DNA from: Todiramphus chloris collaris
Taxonomy: Eukaryota; Chordata; Aves; Coraciiformes; Alcedinidae
Reading direction: 5' to 3'
DNA length: 64,000 bases
Assembly (NCBI GenBank): GCA_025345505.1
Contig: JANVCC010000030.1
Location: 1,446,112 to 1,510,111 of the forward strand
The position numbers were made by a program, and so were the translations under genes. The notes beneath the pieces were generated by a model. The model was given only the letters and a program-made list of their open reading frames with translations. It had not been told where the DNA came from and made no database searches. Shown piece by piece: positions 35,305 through 46,808 of this stretch (position 1 is the first letter of the stretch; every line of letters begins with the position of its first letter).

Positions 35305-36972
35305 CTCTTGAATGTCAAGGCTTATTATAGATGTTGCTTTAAGGAGGTCTTTCAAGCCTTACTTTACACCTTTGACTACTTAATACCAGAAGAAATATCT
35401 GCTAGGCCCAAGGTGGATCAAAGTGAAAACAATTCAATCAACGTGCAGAAGTCATTGTTCGAAGTAGTTGATTGTAATTTTGGTTTGGATTTAGAGAAAT
35501 CAGATTTAGTCAAGAAAATAACTGCTTCAATCTATTAAAAATGTTTGATTTGCTGCTAGTACCGAGTTGTTGCAAAACTGGTATTTCTATTGCTAATCAG
35601 GTTGATTTGCTGTTTTGCTCTGCTTTTGTTAAAGCACGTAACAGCCTTCATTTATACAAATCATTGACATGTTCATGACTTCTAATGAAGCTGCAAACTG
35701 TTATAGCATTTTTCTTATTTACTGTGTCAAACGGCATTTAGGTGAAAGTGGGTATCAAATGCACAAAACGTTCACTTGTTTTTAGTGTTGCAATGTTCTG
35801 GATAAAGAGGGACTATTTACAAAAACTTCTGCACTTAAAACAGGGAGAAGTTCTATATTGGAAGCAGGGAAATGAGCTGATTGTGCTTTTAAGCATTTTA
35901 GAACTAGCGGGGGTTTGGCATCTTGTACTTGGCAGATAAACTTCTCATCCTTGACCGTACAGAGTGCATTGAAAGTTTGAAGCTAGTTGAATACAAACTA
36001 GTTGGAGTCTTAAAAATTATTTCTGTGTCGCTGTAAAAGCTCAGCACATAACACTTTTAATAAATGCTCTTTGTGAGCGCTGTGACTGTGATTTCCAGCA
36101 ATTCCATCAGTGCTTTAGCTTTCTTTAAAACTTAATGTATTGCTTGAATATTTCATTTGTCTAAAATTATTATAGTGACTTAGATCAGATTTTAGTATAG
36201 GTCGTCAAAATTTTAAATTGAATTTGAGTTTAAATTTTAATTTCAATCTTAGCAGGTGGTAGATCTTTAGAAAACACCCTGGTCCAAGTGGTGCTGTGCC
36301 TGCTGCCTGGGGCTCAGCCTTGAAGTAGCACGGGGGTCAGCGCTCCCGGTGCGAGGCATTGCTGAGTGCACGCAGTGCCGCTTTCCTGAGTCCACTGACT
36401 GCCTCTGTGGTTTTGATCTGTTTGAAATACCACCTTTAACTTCTGAAGCTGGTAATAGTTTGATACTGGGTTGTACTCTGACTGTTATTACTTTTCAAAG
36501 ACATCAAGAGAGAGGGTCGCGAATTATTTTTGCTTGCTCGTGTCTAGCCATCCATAAGTTACTCTGTGGAAAGTGGAAATAGTGATGTGTGATTTCCTGT
36601 AAATTGGTGTTGTGTTCCTGAGTTTTGAAGGCTTTCTTATGCCTGAAAGATCTCCCGTGTGACTCAGCGCAGCTTTGCCCTCAAGCTTTCCCAGGAAATG
36701 TGGCATGTATCAGCATGCATCTTCTCTGATTTGGCCAGCTAAACAGGGCACCAGTGAGAGAGATTTCTTCATTTCTCTCTTTCTTTCAGATATGGTTGAT
36801 ATCAACCAGTGTCTTTTAATCTCAACCTTAAAATTATACGATCCAAGACAAACTTTCATTGCAAAAGCCTTGTTTTATTAAGAGAATAATAGTGCACATA
36901 CCAGAGATGCTGCGGCAGTGTTCTGGTGGTGTCAAAACACGGTGAAGAATTTCAATTCAAGAGTAACAAAAG

Positions 36973-37018
36973 GTGGGGGTTTTTTTGTTTTGGTTTTTTT
37001 TTTTTTTTTTTTTTTGTT
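36973..37018 (+). repeat. T/G-rich tract with long poly-T
   Basis: GGTGGGGGT followed by T-runs, TTTTGG and an uninterrupted run of about 20 T. Confidence 0.75.
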
Positions 37019-37670
37019 AATAGAAATTTTTGGCAAAGATGAAAAAATATTCATTAAAAAGAACAAACAGAGATGCTTCTGTGGTGTTCCCTTGTCTTCT
37101 CCTTTGCTGCTTCCTTCATGCCGTGATTCTCAGTGAACCAGTGGTACTGGGCGGGAGCTGCAACCCAGCTGAGGGGAGCCAGAGTTACTGTGCTCCAGTT
37201 CTCTTTAGGCACCATTCTTTACATTTGTTTTGTTCTAGTTGATTAAAACAATAAACATTGGCGTTTGAAATTTGTTCTATGGTATCCGTAGGATTTGTAC
37301 ATTCATAGTTGCTAATTCTGAATATAGTGAATAGCGATACCACGAAAGTGTCCGTGCTTTGTATCTTTACCAGAATCTTTAAGTTCACTGTGCCTCAATG
37401 CTGACGTTTTGGGTCTCTGCGGATAACTCAGCTGCTTATCTCGGGCAGTGCCATGCCTTTGCTTTATGAAAGGTCTGTTGAGAGCACTCCCACTCGCCTC
37501 CAGGCTGGAACAGCCACAGTCAAGTCCGTCTGAATCTTGGTAATTTTATTCAGCTGATGGGGCAATAGAAGGGCAGTGCTGCAGCTGTCTGTTGGGAGGC
37601 TTAGGAAATGTCTCTCCCTTAAACTTGATTTATATAATTGTTAATTCATTGCAGTGAGAAATGGTTCATT

Positions 37671-37718
37671 TAAAAACAAAACCAAACCACCAAAACCCGA
37701 CAACAAACCAAACCCACA
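37671..37718 (-). repeat. A/C-rich tract (opposite orientation)
   Basis: A-runs interrupted by single to triple C. It is the mirror class of the T/G tracts and one of only two clear examples in this orientation. Confidence 0.7.
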
Positions 37719-39002
37719 GGAGGGTTTGGGTGGAGTGCCTCGGATATGACTGCTGAACTGATCTCACCAGGTCAAGTCTTCAGTAACTAAGCATGAGCAG
37801 ACTGTTTGGATTTTCAGCAGTATCCTTCTGGTTTGTTAATCAAAATAAATCCAAATGCTTCCTTTAATAATTTGGAAGTACATCTCTCTTCCTAAAATGT
37901 ATCACTTGAGAGATGTTTATGTGGAGGGTTACAGGGAAAATCACATTGCCCCATTGGCAATTGTTATGTACTAACAAAAGTGAAAAGCTGAATCTTTAAG
38001 TTGCAATTGCAAGCCAAGAAGTAAACCTTTATTTGCATTTCTCATCCTATATGTGCATATCCTGAGTTTCCTTATGCACGTCTGTGTCCTTATCTTACCA
38101 TTGGTGGTTGTACAGAGTGTGCTGGGATAGTGGAGTTTTATGCAGTGATGGGAAGCTTGGGAGAGCGCTTTCATCCGTTGTTACTAGCGCTTGATGCTAT
38201 TGTTGCTTCTCTGACATGAAGCATTTGCACTTCACTGCAGCTGGCTGCCTTCATCCACACTCATCTTTGCCCTGTGAGCCACGGGTGGTCTGTGGCTGGT
38301 CCATGGAATCCCTATCTTCAAAATTTGGTAACTGTGTTTGGCATGTGTCATTTTGAGGACTGGCAATTGTCCAAGTCACTTAAAAGTTTTGTAGTAAAGT
38401 CTTTACACACTGAAGTAATAAAAAATTAACTCTTCATATTCAGGCTAAAATAAATGAATGTATTTTCATATGTATTGTTAATATTTTACAGGAGGATATT
38501 ATTAGGAACAAAAAAACCCCAGTTATTTTCCGAATCATTGCATTAAAAATTATTTAGTTAAAACTGCCCAAAGGGAAGAATCTGAACTTGATAAAAAAAA
38601 ACCAGATAGTACTAATCACTGTTAAACTTTGCTTGTTTAGCCTACAAGTATCTATAGCAAAATAGCAGCCTTTTCATTTTTTGTGGGAGGGGAGAGTCAG
38701 TGTGTCTGTGCTGTGCACACAGAGCCTGCTGCACTTACTGTCCAAGAGGGTCAAATGAGACTTCTCTGAAAAGGTGTCAAAATCAGTGTAGTAGCAATAT
38801 TCCTGTGAGAATAAGGCAAGTGGATTTATTTCTGGATAAAGTTGGTGTAAAAAGAATTGGTATGTGTTAAATAGGTCAGAAGTGTTAGTGTTTGAGACAT
38901 TTTTATAATTCCAAGATTTTGCTTGTTCCTCAGGCAGTAATAAGAATGATAGGACACAAGAAGTCTGGTAAATGATTGCAGCTGTACAGTGTCATGGAAC
39001 AA

Positions 39003-39031
39003 ATATATATATATATACACACACACCCCCC
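39003..39031. repeat. (AT)n(AC)n microsatellite ending in C-run
   Basis: About seven AT units pass into AC units and then seven C residues. Confidence 0.8.
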
Positions 39032-40700
39032 CTTGGTTTTATCTGATTTGGTAAAGTCTCTTCTGAAGTGCAGCAGCTTGTAAACCTAGGTTGTAATTAC
39101 TAGTGGTCTGATGGAAGATACATCATTATTGGGCTGTCAAGTTCTATGCATTTATTACATAGTGCTGTGTAGGTTCTGCATATCTATTAGTGCTAAATAC
39201 ATCATATTGTACATCCATTTTAAAATCCTGCTTTAAAAAGCATGATAAAAAAGCACACGTGAAAAGCGTGCTTAAAAAAAAAAAAGAGGGAAGAAAACCC
39301 CTTGACTAGGTGTGACTAAAATAATATCTACAATGTTCTGTTTGGAGATGAACCAGACCCCAATATTTGACATGTCTGACACTGCGAGGAAATGCTTTTG
39401 CTAGGTGGAGTACTCTTGACAAAAGCGTTTGTTTGATATTCCTCACCCGAGCATTTGTCTGTTGTTTCCTTGCTTAACAGTGTGTGTTGTGCAGGATCAC
39501 AAAAGAAAGTAGCAACATGTAAAGGCCTCCAAATTGTTCATCAATAAGAAAACCTAAATATCTGTATATTCCAAGTGAGCATGGAGTCATAGCTGCTTTA
39601 TTTTTGTTTTTAATTTGTAGACATTCATGACTCTTCATTTTTAAAAATGAAAATTGGTGTAGCCTGTGGATGCTTCTGTAAGTTTGTAATCAGAGCAGCA
39701 ACAAGCATGCAAGGAGAAAGTAATTCCAGTGATAGTAGCTATCTACAGTATCTCAAAAGAGATGTGGCTAAATTTACTATCTTCCACAAGTTGGAAGATT
39801 AAAGAAGTTTGGTTTAGGTTTGCTTTTTTTCCCAAAGACCAAGACTGGAGGACTCCAGTCTTTGTTAACTTTCTCTGATCAGTCTAATAGATCACACTGA
39901 TAAATGTGAGTTGTAAAAAAGCCCCAAACCCGCCCTTTTCATGAAGTCCTGACAGCACTTGCAGAGAATGCTGCAGGCAACTGCAGAGGCAGAATTCTGT
40001 AAATGGAATTCCCAAATAATGAAATCCTGTCTTCAGCCTACTCTAGTTTGAACAGTGAGATTTGCAGGATATACAGCTCAGCCAGTTTCAAATTCCTGGT
40101 GTGAAACAATCAAGATAAGAATCGGAAAGTAAAGAACGGGAAAAACCGTGTTAGATCAAAGGCTGTACACTTACGATGAATTATTCCTTCCAGTGTCCTT
40201 CCTGCTCTTCCTTAAAATAACAGGAGCCCCATAGTATAAGCTGTTTCTCACAGCTATTTTTCAGCTGCTTGATTTTTTTTTGGGGAAGTTTTTCCTGGTG
40301 ATTTGAAATGTGTTTCCAGCTATACCATCTTCAGTAGATTTATCTAAACCCAAGATCTTTTCTTGCCCTTGACTTTTGCTCCTGTTAAATTGCTTTGTCT
40401 TTTCTGGTCTGAGATGTTACCTGATCCATTAACAGCTTTCCCAGTTATCAGGTAGACTTTGACTGAGCTTAAACAGACATTTAATGCAGAGGGTAGGAAC
40501 TAGTTCAATTTTTGTGTTGATTTTGAAAATGTTAAACAAGATGCTTGACAATACCCATTTTTTCTGTGATACTTTTGAAGACAGTGAATTTAATGTCAGT
40601 TCTTCAGGAGAGCTTAAGAAAGCTTGCATTCCAGTCATTCTTGATAACATTGACACATCTTTTACAGTTACTTTTAGCACATACCCATTACAGAGAAAAC

Positions 40701-40760
40701 AAGATGCTATTAACCCCATTTACAGGTAGCTCTATTGAAGAACAGAAGAGAAAATAAGAG
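40701..40760 (-). repeat. Possible MIR/L2-like fossil in minus orientation
   Basis: GCTATTAACCCCATTTACAG followed by a GAAGAACAGAAGAGA segment resembles reverse-complemented MIR/L2, which reads TATTATCCCCATTTTACAGA followed by a gapped GAGGCACAGAGAG. The first part is a good match and the second is weak. Confidence 0.4.
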
Positions 40761-41319
40761 TGGAAAGGTGAGACATTGAGAAGAGTATTAGTCAGATTAC
40801 TGTGGAGATAAGATTTAGATGTTAATAGCTTCCCGAATTAAAAAAACTAACATGTAAGGAACTGAGTTCTTTTGCAGGTATGAGTTTATTCTGATGAGCA
40901 GACATCAGCTGATAGTCTTTGAGAAACAGCCTTGAAATTTAATGGCGTTATTTTAACATTTTCCATTTGAGATCTTTAATTCCTCTTTTCATATTCCTAG
41001 CTGAACACTTTTATAGATTAACATCTTTGTTAAATTGTGTTAAATGCTGTTTTTTAGGGGTGAAGGGTTGGGTGGTATCTGAGTGGACCACAGAAGTGTA
41101 TTTCTATTACTGACCACTCTATCAAGGTCGTAATACTAGAGAGATCAGAAAGGACAGGAAGGTTGGAAACGCCATAGGTGACTTCAGTTAATTCCATGCA
41201 AAGTGCGTGGTTGTCGTATCAAAACGTAGTCTAGAGACTAGGTGGATGCTTCATACAGCTGCTGGTTTAGGAAAAATTACAACACGAGTGAGGTATGCTG
41301 AGCTCTGTGGAGTTAGGAG

Positions 41320-41510
41320 AGCCATGGAGAGGGTGAATAGGGGTCAGAGGTTCCTTTTCTCTCACAGGAATGTCAAGTTAAGCTAATAAGAGGCCAATAG
41401 ATAAAATTGCAAAGAAAGACACAAGCTATTATTTTTCCAAGCAGGGAGCAGACCTGTAAAACTGTTTACCAGAAGGGCTAGATGCTAAATGTTTATGAGT
41501 CTGAAAATGT
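41320..41510 (+). repeat. Ancient CR1/L3-type LINE 3' fragment
   Basis: ATGGAGAGGGTGAATAGGGG, a CTCTCACAGGA segment, AATAAGAGGCCAATAGATAA with AATTG, a TATTTTTCC stretch, and CTGTTTACCAGAAGGGCTAG followed by ATGCTAAATG occur in the order known from old amniote CR1/L3 3' regions. In intact copies these correspond to a run from the small-subunit-like 'ATGGAGAAAGTGAATAGG' phrase to the 'GAACTCATTGCCACAGGATG' phrase. Divergence is high, so this is a much older layer than the copy at 35026. Confidence 0.5.
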
Positions 41511-41859
41511 TAATGAAAGATAATTCTTTTGAGATTACTGAATACACAGAAACCAAATAAACTGTGCTCTGAAAGGTCATCTGAGTTGAAAATAGCCAGA
41601 GGCTGGGATATTATTTAGGGGCCTAGATTGTACTGGTGCTGTAATAACTCATCCTTTGGTCACCTGCCTTTGGGGCGCTGCTGGAGAGAGGGTAATGGGC
41701 TGGGGAGCCCCTTGGCCTCATCCAGCGTGGCCGCTCATCAGGGCTCATTCAGGCACCTTACAGTTTTGTTTGGATAAAATCTTTTATCTTGTATAAAGGA
41801 AAATACAGGGTGCTGGGGAACTAACATTAGCCAGTTTTTTCTTTTTAACTGTTTGCAAA

Positions 41860-42130
41860 GCAGCATAATAGGTTCTCTAATCACACTGCCACTTGTCTGT
41901 AGGAGAAACGCCCGCTACATGTTGCTTTGTACGTGTAATACATTAGTTCAAAGGGGCTATAAATCGAGCTATGTGGCTGCAATGATCGTAGGAGATCTAA
42001 CATAAAATATTACCAGTGAAATAGAAATGATGATTTCACTAATTTTCTCAATGAATTAAGTTTGCTTAGGTTATTTTGCACCCATTTGCAGTAAGGAAAA
42101 ACAATTTCCTCCAATAGGAAAGTACACTGT
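41860..42130. promoter_or_regulatory. Candidate conserved non-coding element
   Basis: A repeat-free block with several CpGs retained in otherwise AT-rich intron (AAACGCCCGCTAC, GTACGTG, AATCGAGC, GATCGTAG) and no strand bias. Retained CpGs far from an island are unusual in vertebrate introns and make this the best of the CNE-like blocks. Without alignment this is still inference. Confidence 0.27.
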
Positions 42131-43993
42131 AATAGAAAAGTAAATTCACATAATGAACAACATTTTTAGGAAAAGTTGTGGGGTTTTTTTAATTTCAGAA
42201 TAGACCACCTAGGGTGGGAGGCACATAGTTTAATAGTTGAACTGTATACTTCTAGATACGCCGTGCTTTACTACCTACAAGAGACTTGAATAAAGGCACT
42301 GTTGTTAACCAATTAGTCATAGCCTAGTGACAGTCTCTATGCGAGACCTTTCCACTGTGCCTTCATTTCCTGATACTCATCAAATCCTTTGAATATTCTG
42401 TCATTGATGAATCAAATGTATTTGTTTTCCTTGATCATGCTTAGGTCTCATTATTGGGAAAAAAAAAAACCAAACAGAAAGAAAGAAAAGGTGAAGAACA
42501 AGTGTCATGGTTAGATTATTCTAATGCTGCTGTTGATTAATAACTTCACTTTCTAAATAAATGCTATCCTCTCCTTGCCCATACTGCACATATTTTGCTA
42601 TGGTTATCTGTACTGTAGGCTGCTTATTCTTTGGAACAAGTTTGGGTGTCTCTTATTCCCTGTATAAGTCTAATATTGATGGAACTATTTCCCTGTTCAG
42701 TCAGTGTGACAGACAAACAGTTTCTCAGCTTTTGTATCTAAATGGTGTGAAAAGACAACTGAATTATATATGTATTTTATACAGTTAGTGTCTGTGTTAT
42801 TTTTGGCATGACTTACATTACCTAACACATTATTCTGTGTTTGCTGTGAGCTTTTTGTGCTGGATCCCCATTGTTGTCCAAGGCACCAGGTATCCCCCGG
42901 AAACAGAGGTGTGTTTTGGTGATAGAGCTATAGGCCAGTGCTGCTTATGCATTTCTTCCCTTTCAAGGCTGTGTTCCCTCCTCCTCCTTTGAGCTGGTTC
43001 TGTCCTCCTCTGACCCTGCAGTGAGATGTTTCAGGAGATGAGTGATAGAAGACTATTAATTACCAACTTTTAGGGTAAAGGAAGTGGCAGTAACACCCAA
43101 CTGGAAGTGAGTAGATGGGGGTTACCGAGGCCTCCCCATGAAATAGCAGGTAGGTTTTAGCTAGGATGTGACTTGAGAATAAAACTAAACCAAAGCCCTT
43201 AGGTGAGCTACACCCTCTGAGCTCTTAAGGACAAGAGGCAGCTTATTTGGGAAATTTTGAGTGTGCTGTCCCTCTGCCCTCGAAGTTTTTAGCCCCTGCT
43301 GTAGGGATGGCTTACCTGCTCGTGAAGCAGAAAGTTTGCCATGGCAATGAGAGGCACAGACTTTTTTTCCTATACCCTAGTGTGCAATTTGTCACAATTC
43401 AGTAGCTGCTGTGTTAGAGGAAGTTGCGCTCTTAGCAGGGATGGCTGGACAACCAGTGCATGAACAAGGCAGCTCTCTTCAGCTGGGTTTTAACTGCTTG
43501 AGAGTCAGAGCTCTCCTATAACGCCACAGAATTACCCCATCAGAGAAATGATTGGAGCATGGGAAGGGCAGAGGCGGGAGGGTTTGTAGGATAGATGATA
43601 TTATCTAGTGGTAGTATGATGTGGAGATTTGAAAAAGGAAAAATATTCCTGGTGTGTGGCTTGTTCTTGGGCAACTTGGAACTACTCCTTCTTTACAAAG
43701 GTTATAAGAAGAGCTTAATCTGGAGGTTTTTTGTGAAAATATGACCAAGACATAGAATTTTTATAGAAATGTGGTGCTACTGCACTAGTAAGTTATGCAC
43801 CAGTTTAGCACTCAGTCTTGGAAAATTCCTGGGGAAATGAGACTGTAAGCGGAAGTGCAGCAGCTTTTGATGAGCAGTATTTTTGGAAAAAATATTTAGT
43901 TATTCCTTGATATGTTTAATGGATGATGTCAGGGCAGTCACTGTTACCTTTTTTGTCAGTGCGAGAGGCTTATGTTTTTCTGTGGTTTTGCAC

Positions 43994-44014
43994 AAATAAT
44001 AATAATAGTAATAA
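43994..44014. repeat. (AAT)n microsatellite
   Basis: Six or so AAT units, one interrupted by G. Simple repeat. Confidence 0.65.
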
Positions 44015-45559
44015 TTTTAGGAAGAATCTGGAATGTATTATAAACACCTTATGTTAGGGGAGCTGCATCCTTGGAACATCTGGAGTATATGAGGCCAAGC
44101 TCCACCACAAACTTTGCTTTTGACTTCCAGTATGACTTTAAGTTTCCAGAAAAATGTTTTCATATCTATGGATTTTTAACTGCTTTTGAATAATGAAAGT
44201 AACTTAGAATTTTGAGGGCTATAATAAGAATTCTTGGATCCCAGTTCTTCAGACTGTGCTATTATTTTTATATTCCTCATATCACAAGTAAGGTGGTTTT
44301 TGAGAACATTTTGGGATACATCTGTTTTTAAACTCGATGCTTTGCTGCGACGTCAAATACCCTGCAAGGCGCTCCTGCAGAAGACAGATGGAAGGCAACC
44401 AGCCTTCCCAACGTGTTCTCAGATAGGAAGGGAGCCACAACTTCAACACTGGGCGTACACAATGTTCAGGGTCAGTGACCACAGCGGGACTTCAGCCTGT
44501 TGACGTCAAACTGTCTGCAAACACCGTGTCTTGCAGAACCCAAGTACTGCTGCATTGTCTAAATGTCCTCTGCAGCTCATTAGCTTGGCTTGACAAAAAT
44601 GTAGATTGAGCTTTCACTCTGAAAGAATGCCCCATTTGACTTCTGGTTGCCCAAAAAATAAGAATGATGGTAGTGATCTTGAGGGAAACACAGACAGGGC
44701 TTGAATGGTCATTGCATTCATTAGGGTTGAAAGTAACACAATATTATCCTGTCCTCTTCTTGGTTTTGGAGATTTCTTTATCTTTACGTCTGCTTTACAA
44801 GTATCCCACCTCCCAAAGCATGCATGACACATTTGAGACAGAATTTTAATTAATTCAATAAATTAAGCTCTTTAAGAAACATGTGCCATTGTGCTTTTCC
44901 CCCCACTGTAAGAATTTCTGATGCTTGCCGTTGCTTGACTGGTTCTTCTGCGAGACCACCATTAATCCTAACGCAGAGGAACATCATGTTCTGAATATCT
45001 AAAAACACAGCCAAGGCAGGCGCCCTGAGCAGGGAAAGGTGATTTTTCTCAGGGAAGCAATTGAGCTTTGTTCCATATCCCCAAATAAGAGACCAGTTTA
45101 AAAGCCCTGGTAACCTTGCAGCTCTCAGTTCCCTCCAAACAGGTTGCCTCCTTGCCAAAAGCAGGTGCCTTCCTCGTTCAGCTGGGAAAGCTCAGCTGAG
45201 TTAATGGGCTCTGCGTGGTGAAGGGCAGGCTCTGGTTGTCACTGAGCAGTCTGGCTGAGTGGACTTATTCATCTTTTATTTTATTTGTGTCTTGGTTCAG
45301 TTTTTAGGTATGTATTTGAAATCTGTAATAAATGCCCTGAGAATAACAGAGTGGTCCTTAAATACTAGATATAAGGGTTTTTTTAGTTTTTACACAAGGC
45401 AACTATTTAGTTTTTTCATCTTTCTAAGTTGAGATTACTTTTCTGACAGTGCCCAGTTTGACATACTGTTATTCTCAGTCTTTTATCTGATTAATCTTGT
45501 GGTGATGAATTTTTAATTTAAAACTAGATCCTCCCCCCCCCGCCAAAAATAATAAAAAA

Positions 45560-45599
45560 TTATCAGTATGTTACTATTCTTATCAATATGTCACTAGTC
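45560..45599. repeat. Approximate tandem repeat, 20-bp unit, two copies
   Basis: TTATCAGTATGTTACTATTC is followed by TTATCAATATGTCACTAGTC. The copies differ at three positions, so this is an older duplication than those at 22166 and 33405. Confidence 0.75.
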
Positions 45600-46795
45600 A
45601 TCATGTCATCCACCACTTTGAGAAAACAAGCAAGCAGCACAAATTAGAAACTACCTTGAATTTACCCAGGTGGGCCCCCATCCTAGATGTAGCTGTTGGT
45701 GAAGTTGGGGTTTTGTGACTACTCTCGAGGCCATAGTCCCTTCACATAGCACTCAGTGCTTTGACTAATAACTGTTCATATGTTTTCCCAGTCTAGAGTG
45801 AATTTAACTTCATTTTCTAGGATCTTTTAACTTGCAGTTTTTGTGAATTGGGTTAGTTGCTAATGAGTTTCATTTGAATGCCTTGTAAGTGAAATGATGC
45901 TGCAGCGCAGCTCACCCCCCACCTTCCCCAGTGGTACCAGCCGATTGGTACTGGTGAGATTACACTGGTGCATTATGTGTGTTTAATAGAGCTGTCTAAG
46001 ATGGCTTCTTCTCTAGCTTCCTTTACTTTCAGAGGGCTATAGGCTATTTTCTGTGATTGCCTCAATTTTTTACTTTTATAGAAACTGGTGTTTAAACTTG
46101 TACATGGCTGCTACAATATTCTTTTGCTCTGGTCTGAATTTTCCTATGTTTCTCACTGCACAGTGAATCCTGTTGCTGTGCACTTCTGATGAGGTATTCC
46201 TATATCCCAGGTGATCTTTTTTCCCAGAATAGTGTTATCTGCTCACCCAGGTCTTTCTCTTTATCCCCCCGGATAGCCTGTTTACTTTAAATGGTTCACA
46301 TACATCTGTAGACATACAGGTGCTTGGTGTATGAAAGAGTATTTCTGAAGTGCGAAAATTTGTGCAAGTTTTATATGATATGACTATACATGTTAAGCAT
46401 TTCTTCCTTAAAACATGCGGAACATCTGCTTTTGTCAAGTTTTTCTGCATTTCTGACATAATAAAGGCCTAAAGATAGAACAAAGGTCAGGAAATGTCTC
46501 AACTGACATAAAAAAGCCCTTTCAGATAGAGTTCAGGGGTATAGGTGGGTTTGTCTCAGGGCAGATCTCAGGTGCTTTGAGTGTTCCCTATTAATGCTTC
46601 TTGTAGAATACCCTGGTGCTGCCCCCTCCATCAGAGCACACTCCAGTGCTGTGTTGCTGCTGTGCTCCTCGAGTGAAGTGCCGATGCAGTTTGTGTGTGT
46701 TGCTTTGTCACTAGGAACCCTGTTGCTACCAGCTAGTTGCAGATAATGATGGGTTTTAATGCTGTCTTGTGTGCAGTCCTGATTTCCTCCTTCTT

Positions 46796-46808
46796 CCCCC
46801 CCCCCCCC
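46796..46808. repeat. C13 homopolymer
   Basis: Thirteen C residues followed by GCC, isolated in AT-leaning intron. It is prone to sequencing length error. Confidence 0.7.

Larger units (their letters stand above)
35305..41320. other. Intronic stretch, no gene seen
   Basis: Unique intron with a long T/G tract at 36973-37018, an A/C tract at 37671-37718, the compound AT/AC microsatellite at 39003-39031 and a MIR/L2-like scrap at 40701-40760. No exon with convincing splice signals was found. Confidence 0.5.

Noticed and set aside
36790-36880. Possible exon after TTTCTCTCTTTCTTTCAG
   Set aside because: The acceptor is excellent but no GT donor with consensus context follows.
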